From NCBI GenBank assembly GCA_965178525.1, contig CBCXVS010000052.1, forward strand, positions 1 to 31,313: a DNA stretch of 31,313 nt, read 5' to 3'. This DNA comes from CBCXVS01 sp965178525. Its GTDB lineage: Bacteria; Tectomicrobia; Entotheonellia; Entotheonellales; Entotheonellaceae. The translations under genes were made by a program, and so were the position numbers. Positions 7,415-15,507 of this stretch are shown in pieces; positions within the stretch are counted from its first letter, which is position 1; every line of letters starts with the position of its first letter. The notes under the pieces were generated by a model that saw only the letters and a program-made list of their open reading frames with translations, was not told where the DNA came from and did not search any database.

Positions 7415-7430
7415 AGCAAAGTTTATGCCA
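7415..7430 (-). promoter_or_regulatory. Sigma54-like (-24/-12) promoter of the helix-hairpin-helix gene
   Basis: The minus strand reads TGGCATAAACTTTGCT, which matches the RpoN consensus TGGCACG-N4-TTGCW: invariant GG and GC, correct spacing, and only two differing bases in the first block. The predicted start is near 7404, in a run of eight C, about 58 nt before ATG 7346. A second site of the same type precedes the polysaccharide lyase at 10517. Confidence 0.6.
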
Positions 7431-7484
7431 TCTCTCCAGCCCGTGGCGACGCCAGCGCCAAAGCGAGCCATGTGCTGGCAGGAC

Positions 7485-8486
7485 TCAGATGTCATCGCGC
7501 TGGACGACGTGGACGAGTATCCCGTAGAGGCTTTGGGGATGGACAAAGCCGATCAGTGACTGGCGCGAGCCGAGGCGCCCGGTGGTGTCAATGAGGGTAT
7601 GGCCTGCCTCTTGTAAGCCAGCTAGCACCGTGTCGGTATCGCTCACCTTGAACGCGAGATGATGCAGACCAGGGCCACGGGATGCCACATATCGGGCGAT
7701 GGCGCCACGGTCTTGCCGTGTCGTTCCCGGTTGGCCGTGTGCCACGTGGGCATCGGGGCGTGGATCAAAATCCTGGAGAAATTCGAGTTCGCAATCGCCG
7801 ATGGTGATGAACGCCACGCGTAACCCGCTAACCGGCTCCGGACGCCGATTGTGGTAGACCACACCATATTTGTCAGAGGTAAAGGTCTCAACCGCAATGT
7901 GGACTTCCGTATCGGTCTGGGTACTTTCAAGCGGAAATCCCAGACGCTGGTTAAACCCATCGATTGCCGCGGTGTTGTCAGCACTGGCAACGCCAATGTG
8001 ATCCAGACGCTGGACGAGGGAACGCCGGGTCTGCCGATGCGATATTTCAATACCGCCAGGTACAAGGGGGCTCGCGGGGTCACGCTCTCTGGCCTCGACG
8101 TGCAAGGGCTCCACATAATAGGTCTGCACGCCAGCCGTGGCCTCCGGGTCCAGGAGGAGACGCTGCGTCCCATCCACGCCATCACGTGAGGCCGGCTCCA
8201 CGATGCCGACGCCGGCTGTGATCGCCGTGTTGGCGGCGGCCAACACATCCGGCACGCCAAGCGCGATGTGATGGATACCCAGCCGGGCTTCGCCATGCAC
8301 GAACGGATCCCCGGGCTCGACCAGCACGAGGGCGCTCTCGCCCACGCGCAAGACGGGCGCCCGCTGTGCGGCTCGTCCAATGGCGCAGTCGCCGCGCGCC
8401 AGGCCAAAATCCCGCTGCAGGACGACCGCCGCCGCCTCACGATCACGTACAATTAAGGTTACATAAGCAAGCTTCGCGGCGGACAT
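7485..8486 (-). CDS. Two-domain VOC (glyoxalase/dioxygenase-like) protein
   Basis: 333 residues with two vicinal-oxygen-chelate modules. The first (residues about 5-128) starts LAYVTLIVRDREAA and includes LGIHHIALGVPDV; the second (about 160-330) starts RLDHIGVASAD and includes CELEFLQDF and GLHHLAFKVSD, close in wording to methylmalonyl-CoA epimerase. The His and Glu residues expected as metal ligands are visible (DHIG, ELEF, LHHLAF). ATG 8486 is preceded by GGAGGGGAGG at good spacing. VOC proteins catalyse epimerisation, dioxygenation or glyoxalase reactions; the substrate cannot be told here. The gene is transcribed with, and lies downstream of, an acyl-CoA dehydrogenase, so a role in acyl or aromatic catabolism is plausible. 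Confidence 0.75.
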   Translation of the reverse strand: MSAAKLAYVTLIVRDREAAAVVLQRDFGLARGDCAIGRAAQRAPVLRVGESALVLVEPGDPFVHGEARLGIHHIALGVPDVLAAANTAITAGVGIVEPASRDGVDGTQRLLLDPEATAGVQTYYVEPLHVEARERDPASPLVPGGIEISHRQTRRSLVQRLDHIGVASADNTAAIDGFNQRLGFPLESTQTDTEVHIAVETFTSDKYGVVYHNRRPEPVSGLRVAFITIGDCELEFLQDFDPRPDAHVAHGQPGTTRQDRGAIARYVASRGPGLHHLAFKVSDTDTVLAGLQEAGHTLIDTTGRLGSRQSLIGFVHPQSLYGILVHVVQRDDI

Positions 8487-8503
8487 GCTACGCCTCCCCT
8501 CCT

Positions 8504-8656
8504 GTTAAGTACCTGGACAGCGTGACCTTTATACCTTTCTTCTCCAGAGGAAAGATAAGTTCCTAGACAAAATGAGCGGCATCGTTTTTCCAGAGGAAAA
8601 ATATGAATATAGTTTGGTTCGGACACTTATAAATTTCATTTGGTTTCGGTCCTTAT
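8504..8656. repeat. Cluster of degenerate short direct repeats
   Basis: Two imperfect units about 50 bp apart: one starts AAGTACCTGGACA (8507) and ends TCTCCAGAGGAAAGAT, the next starts AAGTTCCTAGACA (8557) and ends TTTCCAGAGGAAAAAT. A second pair follows: GTTTGGTTCGGACACTTATA (8612-8631) and CATTTGGTTTCGGTCCTTAT (8637-8656). The small palindromes around CCAGAGG also repeat. The arrangement resembles the multiple binding sites at a transposon end, with no transposase left. It fills most of the gap between the VOC gene and the acyl-CoA dehydrogenase. Confidence 0.5.
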
Positions 8657-8673
8657 CGGTACCCATCTCAGGT

Positions 8674-9879
8674 TCAGGACGTATAGCGCCGCACCTCACG
8701 CCGGGCAATCCCCTGCAGATGCACCTCATCCGGGCCATCCACGATGCGCAAGGTGCGGGCATGCTGCCACATATGCGCCAGGGGCGTATCGTTCGTCACC
8801 CCCATCGCCCCATGCACTTGAATAGCGCGATCGAGGACATCGAGGTACGTATTCGCCGCCACCACTTTAATCATCGAGATCTCTTGACGCGCCTCCTTCT
8901 TGCCGATCGTGTCCATCTTCCAGGCGGCATAGAGCGTCAATAAACGGGCCGAGTCGATCTGCATACGGGACTGGGCGATCCAGTTCTGGATCGCCTGTTT
9001 CTCAATCAATTTACTGCCAAATGCATAGCGGCTGGCGGCGCGCTGGCACATCAATTCCAGGGCGCGTTCCGCCCCGCCTATCGACCGCATGCAATGATGA
9101 ATCCGGCCAGGCCCCAAGCGCGCCTGCGCAATGGCAAATCCACTACCTTCTTCCCCCAAGCGATTCGTCACCGGCACGCGCACATCGTTGTACGTCACCT
9201 CGGCATGGCCGCCCTCCCCCTGATGATCGAATACGGGCAGAGAGCGGACAATCTCGAAACCCGGCGTATCCAGCGGCACCAAGATCATCGTCGCGCGCCG
9301 ATGGCGTTCCGCCTCCGGATCGGTCACGACCATGGCAATGGCAATGCCGCAGTTGGGATGCAAGGCGTTTGAAGTAAACCATTTGCGGCCGGTAATGACA
9401 TACTCATCGCCATCCCGCACAGCGCGCGTTTGCAGATTCGTCGGATCGGAGCTAGCGGTGTGCGGTTCGGTCATGGAAAAACAGCTGCGGATTTCCCCAT
9501 CCAACAGCGGTTTGAGCCATTGCGTCTGCTGCTCCGGGGTCGCGAATTCGGCCAGGATTTCCATATTGCCCGTATCGGGAGCGCTGCAGTTGAAGACCTG
9601 CGAGGCGATCGAACTCCGCCCCATGATCTCTGACAGCGGGGCATATTCGAGATTGCTCAGGCCCGCGCCGTAGCGATCATCGGGTAAAAACAGGTTCCAC
9701 AACCCCTCGGCGCGGGCACGCTGTTTCAGATCCTCGATGATCTGCGCGTGGTGATGGGGGTTTCCGGAAGCTTCAATCTCTTCGGCAACGGCCGTTTCAT
9801 TTGGATAGATGTACTGCTCCATAAAGGCGGTGAGTTTCGCCTGCAGGTCTTGAACTTTCGCTGAAGGTGAGAAATCCAT
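8674..9879 (-). CDS. Acyl-CoA dehydrogenase
   Basis: 401 residues, full length for a flavin-dependent acyl-CoA dehydrogenase, which makes trans-2-enoyl-CoA and passes electrons to ETF. Order of motifs: N-terminal helical domain, then RSCFSMTEPHTASSDPTNLQ near residue 135 (FAD/substrate), the middle beta domain with GRKWFTSNA, and the C-terminal helical domain with GAERALELMCQRA, RYAFG, VHGAMGVTNDTPLAHMWQHA and the ending IVDGPDEVHLQGIARRE, whose acid is in the place used by ACAD10/11-like enzymes. The start is put at ATG 9879 because it has GGGAG at good spacing and the family N terminus; a longer frame to 9960 is not needed. The etfBA pair at 2494-3535 that might have served it is broken. 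Confidence 0.88.
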   Translation of the reverse strand: MDFSPSAKVQDLQAKLTAFMEQYIYPNETAVAEEIEASGNPHHHAQIIEDLKQRARAEGLWNLFLPDDRYGAGLSNLEYAPLSEIMGRSSIASQVFNCSAPDTGNMEILAEFATPEQQTQWLKPLLDGEIRSCFSMTEPHTASSDPTNLQTRAVRDGDEYVITGRKWFTSNALHPNCGIAIAMVVTDPEAERHRRATMILVPLDTPGFEIVRSLPVFDHQGEGGHAEVTYNDVRVPVTNRLGEEGSGFAIAQARLGPGRIHHCMRSIGGAERALELMCQRAASRYAFGSKLIEKQAIQNWIAQSRMQIDSARLLTLYAAWKMDTIGKKEARQEISMIKVVAANTYLDVLDRAIQVHGAMGVTNDTPLAHMWQHARTLRIVDGPDEVHLQGIARREVRRYTS

Positions 9880-9972
9880 ACGCGTCTCCCTGATACGCCA
9901 ACACACCATCACGCCATGGCAATAGGGCTCGACCATAGTGGGATCTGCAGACCTTGTCAAGCTTGTCTGCAG

Positions 9973-10323
9973 CTACGCATGCCATACGAGCAAAACCCAG
10001 CCGAGCAGGAAGCCCAGCCCGCCCAGCGGGGTGATGGCACCCAACCACCGCAGGTTGGTCAGCGCTAAGACATAGAGACTGCCGCTGAAGACACAGATGC
10101 CGAAGAGAAAGCACATGGCCGCGCCCGTATTCAGGTTCGGACGCAAGGCTAGCAGCAGCAGGGCCAGGGTATGAAACATATGATACAGCACAGCGGTTTC
10201 CCAGGTGTCTACGGCGCCGTGTTTCGTCAGGATCGTTTTCAGGCCATGGGCGCCAAACGCGCCTAAAGCCACCGTCAGGAAACCACTCACCGCCGCCAGG
10301 CGAAGACAGAGGGCAGACGTCAT
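9973..10323 (-). CDS. DUF423 (YgdD/TMEM256-like) membrane protein
   Basis: A 116-residue integral membrane protein of the DUF423 family. It has four hydrophobic helices and the family hallmarks LGAFGAHGLK near residue 20, WETAVLYHMFHTLALLLL near 41, FSGSLYVLALTNLRWLGAIT near 79 and PLGGLGFLLGWVLL at the end. ATG 10323 is chosen because AAGGAG lies 7 nt upstream; the frame extends to 10398 without support. The function is unknown. It ends at TAG, showing that TAG works as a normal stop here. Confidence 0.85.
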   Translation of the reverse strand: MTSALCLRLAAVSGFLTVALGAFGAHGLKTILTKHGAVDTWETAVLYHMFHTLALLLLALRPNLNTGAAMCFLFGICVFSGSLYVLALTNLRWLGAITPLGGLGFLLGWVLLVWHA

Positions 10324-10516
10324 ACGGGGCTCCTTCTTGCGTATCTCTGCGCAGATGATCGACTCGGTCACAGCAAACGGAGCTTCAGCATCTATCATTC
10401 TCCCGAGGATATCAAGAGGTATAGCGACAGATTTTTGACGGACTAGGTGTGGACCTCATGGCGGCATTATTTTCTCAAGTCACTGAAATTTTTGCAATTG
10501 AGACTCATCAACGTTT

Positions 10517-10532
10517 TGGCGCCGTTTTTGCC
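10517..10532 (+). promoter_or_regulatory. Sigma54-like (-24/-12) promoter of the polysaccharide lyase
   Basis: TGGCGCC-GTTT-TTGCC fits TGGCACG-N4-TTGCW with the invariant GG (10518-10519) and GC (10530-10531) at the right distance. The predicted start is near 10543, giving an 85-nt leader before ATG 10628. RpoN control with the PrsK/PrsR system is known for some exopolysaccharide/PEP-CTERM regulons; neither regulator is in this window. Confidence 0.5.
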
Positions 10533-10535
10533 CCC

Positions 10536-10619
10536 CGCAAAGCAGGCTTATAGGAATACACCTAACAACTGAGGCGCCAGGGACCACCGGTCGAAAGTCC
10601 CAGCCTCTACAGCTTTGCG
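10536..10619 (+). ncRNA. Structured leader upstream of the polysaccharide lyase
   Basis: Three nested or adjacent helices can form: CGCAAAGC (10536-10543) with GCTTTGCG (10612-10619); TAGG (10551-10554) with CCTA (10561-10564); and a two-step hairpin of GAGGC (10571-10575) with GCCTC (10603-10607) enclosing GGGAC (10580-10584) with GTCCC (10597-10601). The closing helix ends against the GAGGGAG ribosome-binding region, so folding could control translation. If transcription starts at the sigma54-predicted 10543, the 5' arm of the closing helix is mostly absent and only the inner hairpins form. I do not recognise a known riboswitch class. Confidence 0.45.
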
Positions 10620-10627
10620 AGGGAGTG

Positions 10628-11539
10628 ATGACAACCGATCGCGTCACAGCAGTCGTGATAGGCGTGTGGTTTGGGATGAGAGGGCTGGGGTATCCCATGC
10701 CTGTGATGGGTCAATGGCTGGAATCGCTACCGCCCCAGGTGCAGAACTGCATCCTTTGGGCAGCGGACCATGAGGAGGACAGTCTGCAAGATTGGAACGA
10801 CGGCAATGCAAATGATGCCGGCGGATGGATCTTTAATACAGGGGGGTAGGACGTTCGGGCCAGTGTCAGTACGACGGTGGCGCATTCCGGGCGCTACGCG
10901 GCCAAAGCCACGCTTACCAACGCCTATCGGGCACAACATGGCGGCCGGGCGGTGCGCTTGATGCGGTGGAGCGATGCAAGATGGTTGGAGGGGGGAGATT
11001 ATTTTCCGACGGAAGCTTACTACAGTACATGGTTATACTTTCCACGCACCTATAATCCGAACAAATATGCGCCGTGGGATCCTGGCGATGGGGGGTGGTG
11101 GAATGTATTTCAGTTCAAGGTTCATGATAGGCAGGGTGTAAGTCAACCGATGTGGTCATTGAATGTAGACCACGACGATACCAACAACGAGATGATGTTC
11201 TATCTCTATTCCCGATATCATACGCCCAGCTCATACAATCAGCTTGATCCGGTAGCGATTCCCGTCAAGCGTTGGACGCATCTCGAGGCATATTATAAGC
11301 ATGCGACGCGCAAAAGGGGTCACATCACGATTTGGCAGGATGGCATATTGCTCTTTGACATCAGCGGGGTTAACACGGCACTGGAGGGAGGAGACCAGGC
11401 GAGCATCTGGAGTATAGGCAGTTACACGGATCACATGGCAGGCGACGTGACGGCGGGAACGACCACGATTTTCTTCGACGATGCTACCGTCAGCACCGTC
11501 AGGCTACGCTCACAGCACCAGAGAAGTATATGTAAATAA
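10628..11539 (+). pseudogene. Heparin lyase I-like polysaccharide lyase with an in-frame amber codon
   Basis: One frame from ATG 10628 (GAGG upstream) to TAA 11537-11539, about 303 codons, interrupted only by TAG at 10847-10849 (codon 74). Before it: a hydrophobic N terminus that may be a signal peptide, then ILWAADHEEDSLQDW and GGWIFNTGG. After it: VAHSGRYAAKA, SDARWLEGGDYFPTEAYYST, WLYFPRTYNP, WWNVFQFKVHDRQG and RWTHLEAYYKHATR, the beta-jelly-roll pattern of heparin lyase I-type polysaccharide lyases (alginate or related uronan lyases are possible). The frame and motifs on both sides of the stop are well kept, so the lesion is recent or suppressed. It is divergent from and next to the EPS cluster and probably acted on that polymer. 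Confidence 0.75.
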
Positions 11540-11610
11540 TACTTTGCTGTAGCTATGGATCAAAAATTAAATCACATCCCAAAGCGCCAGTTCTCAAGCA
11601 TCGTGCCCCC

Positions 11611-12819
11611 TCACCGTAGCAGACCGGATGCGAGACGGTCGTAGGCCTCAAGCAGATGCTTCTCCTGATAGGACCAGGCCAAGGCGGTTTCGATGCGGGC
11701 TCGGCCTTTTTCTCCCATGCTCGTGCGTTGAGCCGCATCGTCCATCAATACGGCTAGGCGCTTTGCAAAATCCAGCTCGTCGTTTGGACGTGCGTAGACC
11801 GCCGCGTCCTGCGCCGTGACCCGGTGCTCGGGGAGATCGAAAGCCACAATCGGTTTGCCCAAGGCCATGTATTCCATCATCTTAGTCATGGTACTGCGAT
11901 CGCTAAAGGGGTTCGATGGGTCCGGATCGACACAGATGTCGGCAGTGGAAAGGTAGCGGATGAGGTCGGCGTCCGGTACGTAGCCTGGGAACCAGACATA
12001 CTCATCCAGACCCAGCTGTGATGCCAATCCCTGTAAACTAGCCCATGCATCTCCCTTACCGATCAGGAGGCAGACAAAGTCGGTCCGTCCCAAATCATAG
12101 GCTAGGTGCCGCAGCGCTCTGAGCAGGTAGTCGACGCCATCTTGAAATCCCATCACCCCGACATAGCCAATGATTGCCCTACCCGACTCTCGCAGCCGCG
12201 TATCGGGCGTCACCGATCGGACGCGGCTGCGATCAGGTCCGTTGCGCACAATGGTGATGCGCTCCTCCGGCACACGTCCTCGCTGTCTCTCGATGGTCTT
12301 GTACGATTGGTTTGTGGCAATGACGTGATCGGCGAGGTCACAGGAGAATCGCTCTAGCAAGATCAGCGCTTGATAGACCCACCGATTGCCACGACCTACG
12401 AAACGCGCATAGTACATCTCAGGGGATAGGTCGTGATGATCGAATACAAAACGCTTGCCAAACAACTTATAGAAGGCGGCGATAAAGACCAGGGTGTCAG
12501 GTGGTTTATGGACATGTACGACATCAAACCCCTGACGCCAGCCTACGAACAGGGATAGGATAAATATCACGACCGTCGTGTAGCCATACTCCAAGAGGTA
12601 GCCGAGGAAGCCGTGCGCGTCCAGCGGTGCTGGGAAGCGGTAGAGATAGACACCGTCACGTATTTCGTGCCATGCCTGTCCCGGACCCCGCGGGCAGATG
12701 ACCGACACGTGATACCCCGCAGTTACCAGGGTATTCGCTTCCTGGGATACCCTATTGTCCTGTGGATACGGGCCATTTTCCAGTAGCATCAGTACACGCC
12801 TAGCAACAGATGCCTTCAT
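11611..12819 (-). CDS. Glycosyltransferase, GT4 family
   Basis: 402 residues with the two-lobed GT-B plan. The N-terminal lobe starts VLMLLENGPYPQDNRVSQEA, with GFDVVHVHKPPDT and FVFDHHDLSPEMYY; the C-terminal GT4 lobe has IIGYVGVMGFQDGVDYLLRA, CLLIGKGD, VWFPGYV and the donor-site segment TKMMEYMALGKPIVAFDLPE. ATG 12819 has AGGTGGGT just upstream; the frame extends further but without support. It should add a sugar to the lipid-linked repeat unit at the cytoplasmic side of the inner membrane. It is the last gene of the minus-strand EPS locus, about 90 bp after the priming transferase. No lesion is seen. Confidence 0.88.
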   Translation of the reverse strand: MKASVARRVLMLLENGPYPQDNRVSQEANTLVTAGYHVSVICPRGPGQAWHEIRDGVYLYRFPAPLDAHGFLGYLLEYGYTTVVIFILSLFVGWRQGFDVVHVHKPPDTLVFIAAFYKLFGKRFVFDHHDLSPEMYYARFVGRGNRWVYQALILLERFSCDLADHVIATNQSYKTIERQRGRVPEERITIVRNGPDRSRVRSVTPDTRLRESGRAIIGYVGVMGFQDGVDYLLRALRHLAYDLGRTDFVCLLIGKGDAWASLQGLASQLGLDEYVWFPGYVPDADLIRYLSTADICVDPDPSNPFSDRSTMTKMMEYMALGKPIVAFDLPEHRVTAQDAAVYARPNDELDFAKRLAVLMDDAAQRTSMGEKGRARIETALAWSYQEKHLLEAYDRLASGLLR

Positions 12820-12910
12820 ACCCACCTCGTATATGACCATGGCCCCGAACGATGCCAGCAAAATCGATCCCAGTCCGGTCCTGACGTATCCACTGCAGCG
12901 CCAGCGGCCA

Positions 12911-13588
12911 TTAGCGTCCTCCTCCCGCCAACACCACCCCGACCGACTTCAGCAAGATCTGCAGATCCAACAACAAGGACCAACTCGCGATGTACTCGAT
13001 ATCGAGCTGTACCATTTGCTCATACGTCAGCGCGTTTCGCCCGCTGACCTGCCAGAGGCCCGTCATACCGGGCTTCGCGTCCAAACGTCGTGTTTGCCAC
13101 GCGTGATACTTCGCCACCGCATACGGAAGTTCAGGACGCGGCCCGACAAAGCTCATGTCCCCTCGGATCACATTGAAAATCTGGGGAAGTTCATCCAAGC
13201 TGAATTTCCTCAAGAACCGGCCAAACGGCGTAATACGCGGATCATTCGTCAATTTGTAAACGGCGCCTTGTTCATCGACGCTCACGAGACCCAATCGATC
13301 CGGCCCTTCCCCTGCCGTCACATAACGCGCCATGAAATCCCGATGCGCTTTGACCGGTGACCGATGCGCCATCGTCCGGAATTTAGCCATGGCAAACCGG
13401 CGTCCGTGCAAGCCCACGCGTTTCTGTAAGAACAAGACCGGTCCCGCCGACGTCATGCGGATCAACACGGCAATGATCAGCATCGGCCCTGCAAAGATCA
13501 CCAACGCGAGGATGCCGAGGACCACATCCTCTCCACGCTTTAGCATCTGATTGACACCGGTGATGTTGGACCGTTGCAACCCCACCAA
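12911..13588 (-). CDS. Priming sugar-phosphate transferase, short form
   Basis: 225 residues covering the bacterial sugar transferase (phosphoglycosyl transferase) domain, which moves a sugar phosphate from a nucleotide to undecaprenyl phosphate. Visible are the re-entrant membrane helix (VLGILALVIFAGPMLIIAVL), GPVLFLQKRVGLHGRRFAMA, KFRTM, then LRKFSLDELPQIFNVIRGDM, SFVGPRPELP, PGMTGLWQVSGRN and an ending near LLLDLQILLKSV. The N terminus (GLQRSNITGVNQMLKRGEDV) looks like the linker that normally follows a membrane and nucleotide-binding-like domain in WcaJ-type proteins of about 460 residues. No such sequence lies upstream. The catalytic half alone resembles PglC and may still work. The start is TTG or GTG around 13588 and is weakly supported. 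Confidence 0.82.
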   Translation of the reverse strand: MVGLQRSNITGVNQMLKRGEDVVLGILALVIFAGPMLIIAVLIRMTSAGPVLFLQKRVGLHGRRFAMAKFRTMAHRSPVKAHRDFMARYVTAGEGPDRLGLVSVDEQGAVYKLTNDPRITPFGRFLRKFSLDELPQIFNVIRGDMSFVGPRPELPYAVAKYHAWQTRRLDAKPGMTGLWQVSGRNALTYEQMVQLDIEYIASWSLLLDLQILLKSVGVVLAGGGR

Positions 13589-13708
13589 AGCCCCCTCCCA
13601 CTAACAGGCAATTGCGATGGCACAAGCATCCGAACCAAGAAGCACGGTCGGATCAGTTCGTCGCCGTCGCGGCATCACATCCACCGTTCCCATACGGTTG
13701 CCGTCATA

Positions 13709-14350
13709 TCATGCCGTTGCATCTCGAACCGCTCCGGATAGAGAGGAGGCGCCAGGAACTCGGAGGGGAGCGTTCGCCCTTTCAAACACCGGTCCCGCTT
13801 CGCCTATGACAAATTCGGCTCCACATCTTTGACATGGGTTATCGGCCAAAAACCATCCGCACCGGCACACCCAGCCCGCATGTCGGGCAGGCACTCCCAT
13901 CACCCGTTCATAAGCACGCACAGACCGCGTTACCACTGCCCCCGCCGCCACAAACGAGTACGCACCCAGCTCAATGCCACAAAGAATGGTGGCATTTGCT
14001 CCAATCGTGGCATGTTCCCGAACCCGCGTCTCTTCCCATACTTCTGGAGGCGTTTTGAATGCAGGCGCGGCTCGCGGGACAGGATCATTGGTAAAAACCG
14101 CGTGGGGACCAACAAACACATAATCTTCGAGGATCACCTTATCCCAAACCGAGACCCCATTTTTCAACACCACCCCCTTGCCAATACGCGCTTTACCTTC
14201 CACAAAACAATGCTCGCAAATGTTACACATCTCTCCAATCACGGCCCCTGGCATGATATGGGCAAAGGCCCAGATTCGCGTCCCTTGTCCGATCCATGTT
14301 GACTCCACAATGGCCTGGGGATGAATTATGCTATGGCTAGTTTTGTCCAA
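13709..14350 (-). CDS. Left-handed beta-helix acetyltransferase, WlbB/WbpD-like
   Basis: About 213 residues from TTG 14350 (GGAG 8 nt upstream); a longer frame to 14518 overlaps asnB and lacks family residues. Hexapeptide repeats run through IHPQAIVESTWIGQGTRIWA, IGEMCNICEHCFVEGKARIG, KGVVLKNGVSVWDKVILEDY, VFVGPHAVFTNDPVPRA, ATIGANATILCGIELGAYSF and VAAGAVVTRSV, as in UDP-3-amino-sugar N-acetyltransferases. The tail has CRCGWFLADNPCQRCG, a probable small zinc ribbon seen in some members. It would acetylate the 3-amino group made by the DegT aminotransferase at 25974-27113, using the 3-keto sugar from the oxidoreductase at 27916-28924. Confidence 0.82.
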   Translation of the reverse strand: MDKTSHSIIHPQAIVESTWIGQGTRIWAFAHIMPGAVIGEMCNICEHCFVEGKARIGKGVVLKNGVSVWDKVILEDYVFVGPHAVFTNDPVPRAAPAFKTPPEVWEETRVREHATIGANATILCGIELGAYSFVAAGAVVTRSVRAYERVMGVPARHAGWVCRCGWFLADNPCQRCGAEFVIGEAGPVFERANAPLRVPGASSLSGAVRDATA

Positions 14351-14430
14351 AACGCCTTCTCCACAGTCTGATCGTTGCGGCTTCACTCGTGACAACGGGC
14401 CTTGAAGCCCTCTCAGAACGTGATGATGCG

Positions 14431-15504
14431 TCAATGGAACAGACGATACCAGAGTTCCACACTCATCAGATATGCGGCGAGGGTCGCTTGATCGGCTAAA
14501 GGCTGGTCGAGATGCCACGCCACCTTCTCTGCGAGGTGGGTGAAATCATGAGGTCGGATCACGACCTCATGATGGTCGGTCTGATAGTGTCGCGCGATCA
14601 GTCGGGCATAGGGGCGTTCGTCACCGTCCTCACCGTCGAACCCGACGGAGAAGGTTTTGACGGGTTCGTTCATCAAGTGACTCATGAGCGCCACGACCGC
14701 GCTGGAATCGACGACGACGCTCAGGAAGGCGCCAAAGGGAACATCGCTCCTCAGACGTAGCCGGACCGATTCGCGTAACAGTTCCTCGAGCTGCTCAGCG
14801 TAGACGTCTTCACTCTGCATGCGGGGTTGATGGGGCGCGAAGGAGAGGTCCCAATACGAACGAACGGTCACGCCATCCCGATCACACCGCAACGTGTGAC
14901 CCGGCGGGAGCGCCGAGATACCGGTGAACATCGTTTGCGGCGCCGGTACATATTTCAGGGAAAGGAAGGTACTTAGCCCCTCCAGATTCGGTCCGGCTTG
15001 CACCTGCGGATGTTGCAGAATGGATTTGATTTCCGAAGCGAAGACCAGGCGGCCGCTCGCCTGTGCGTAGTATAGGGGCTTGATCCCCAGGCGGTCGCGG
15101 GCCAGGAACAAGCGGCGGTCCCACAGCACGAAGGCAAACATGCCTCGCAAATAGTGGACACACGCTTCGCCGAATTCTTCGTAGAGATGGACAACCACCT
15201 CCGTATCACTGCCGGTGGTAAAGACATGGCCGTGTCCACGCAGCTCTGCCGTGAGTTCGCGATAATTGTATATTTCGCCGTTGCAAACGAGAACGAGACG
15301 CCCATCCTCGTTGGTGATCGGCTGTTTACCACCGACCGGATCGATAATACTCAACCGGCGCATACCGATCGCGAGGTCTGCGTCGAAACATACCCCTTCA
15401 TCATCCGGTCCGCGGTGGCGGATAACCGCCAGCATGTCCCACAGCCACTGCGTCTCGACCGGCTCACCACTTGCGTAATGATAGGCTCCACTGATGCCGC
15501 ACAT
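14431..15504 (-). pseudogene. asnB: Asparagine synthase-like protein with an internal deletion
   Basis: MCGISGAYHY begins a glutamine amidotransferase domain with the catalytic Cys2, RHRGPDDEG, RRLSIIDP, NGEIYNYREL and GSDTEVVVHLYEEFG all kept. The synthetase domain starts normally (VRLRLRSDVPFGAFLS), but the pyrophosphate loop reads SVVVDSS where the family has SGGVDSS. After HLDQPLADQATLAAYL the sequence jumps to MSVELWYRLFH and stops, which resembles the very C terminus of these proteins (..LELWYRTFID). The protein is 357 residues against about 600-640 in the family, so some 250 codons are missing from the middle in frame. AsnB homologues are common in EPS/exosortase loci and may amidate sugars. 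This copy cannot make an acyl-adenylate. Confidence 0.8.
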
Positions 15505-15507
15505 AAC

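Noticed and set aside
10536..10619. Cyclic di-GMP-I (GEMM) riboswitch
   Set aside because: It shares GCAAAGC and GAAA with that class, but the order and pairing of helices do not match.
13383..13625. Extra minus-strand frame upstream of the priming transferase (LVGGGFGGVATVQHH)
   Set aside because: Shadow of the transferase frame; it does not supply the missing N-terminal domain.
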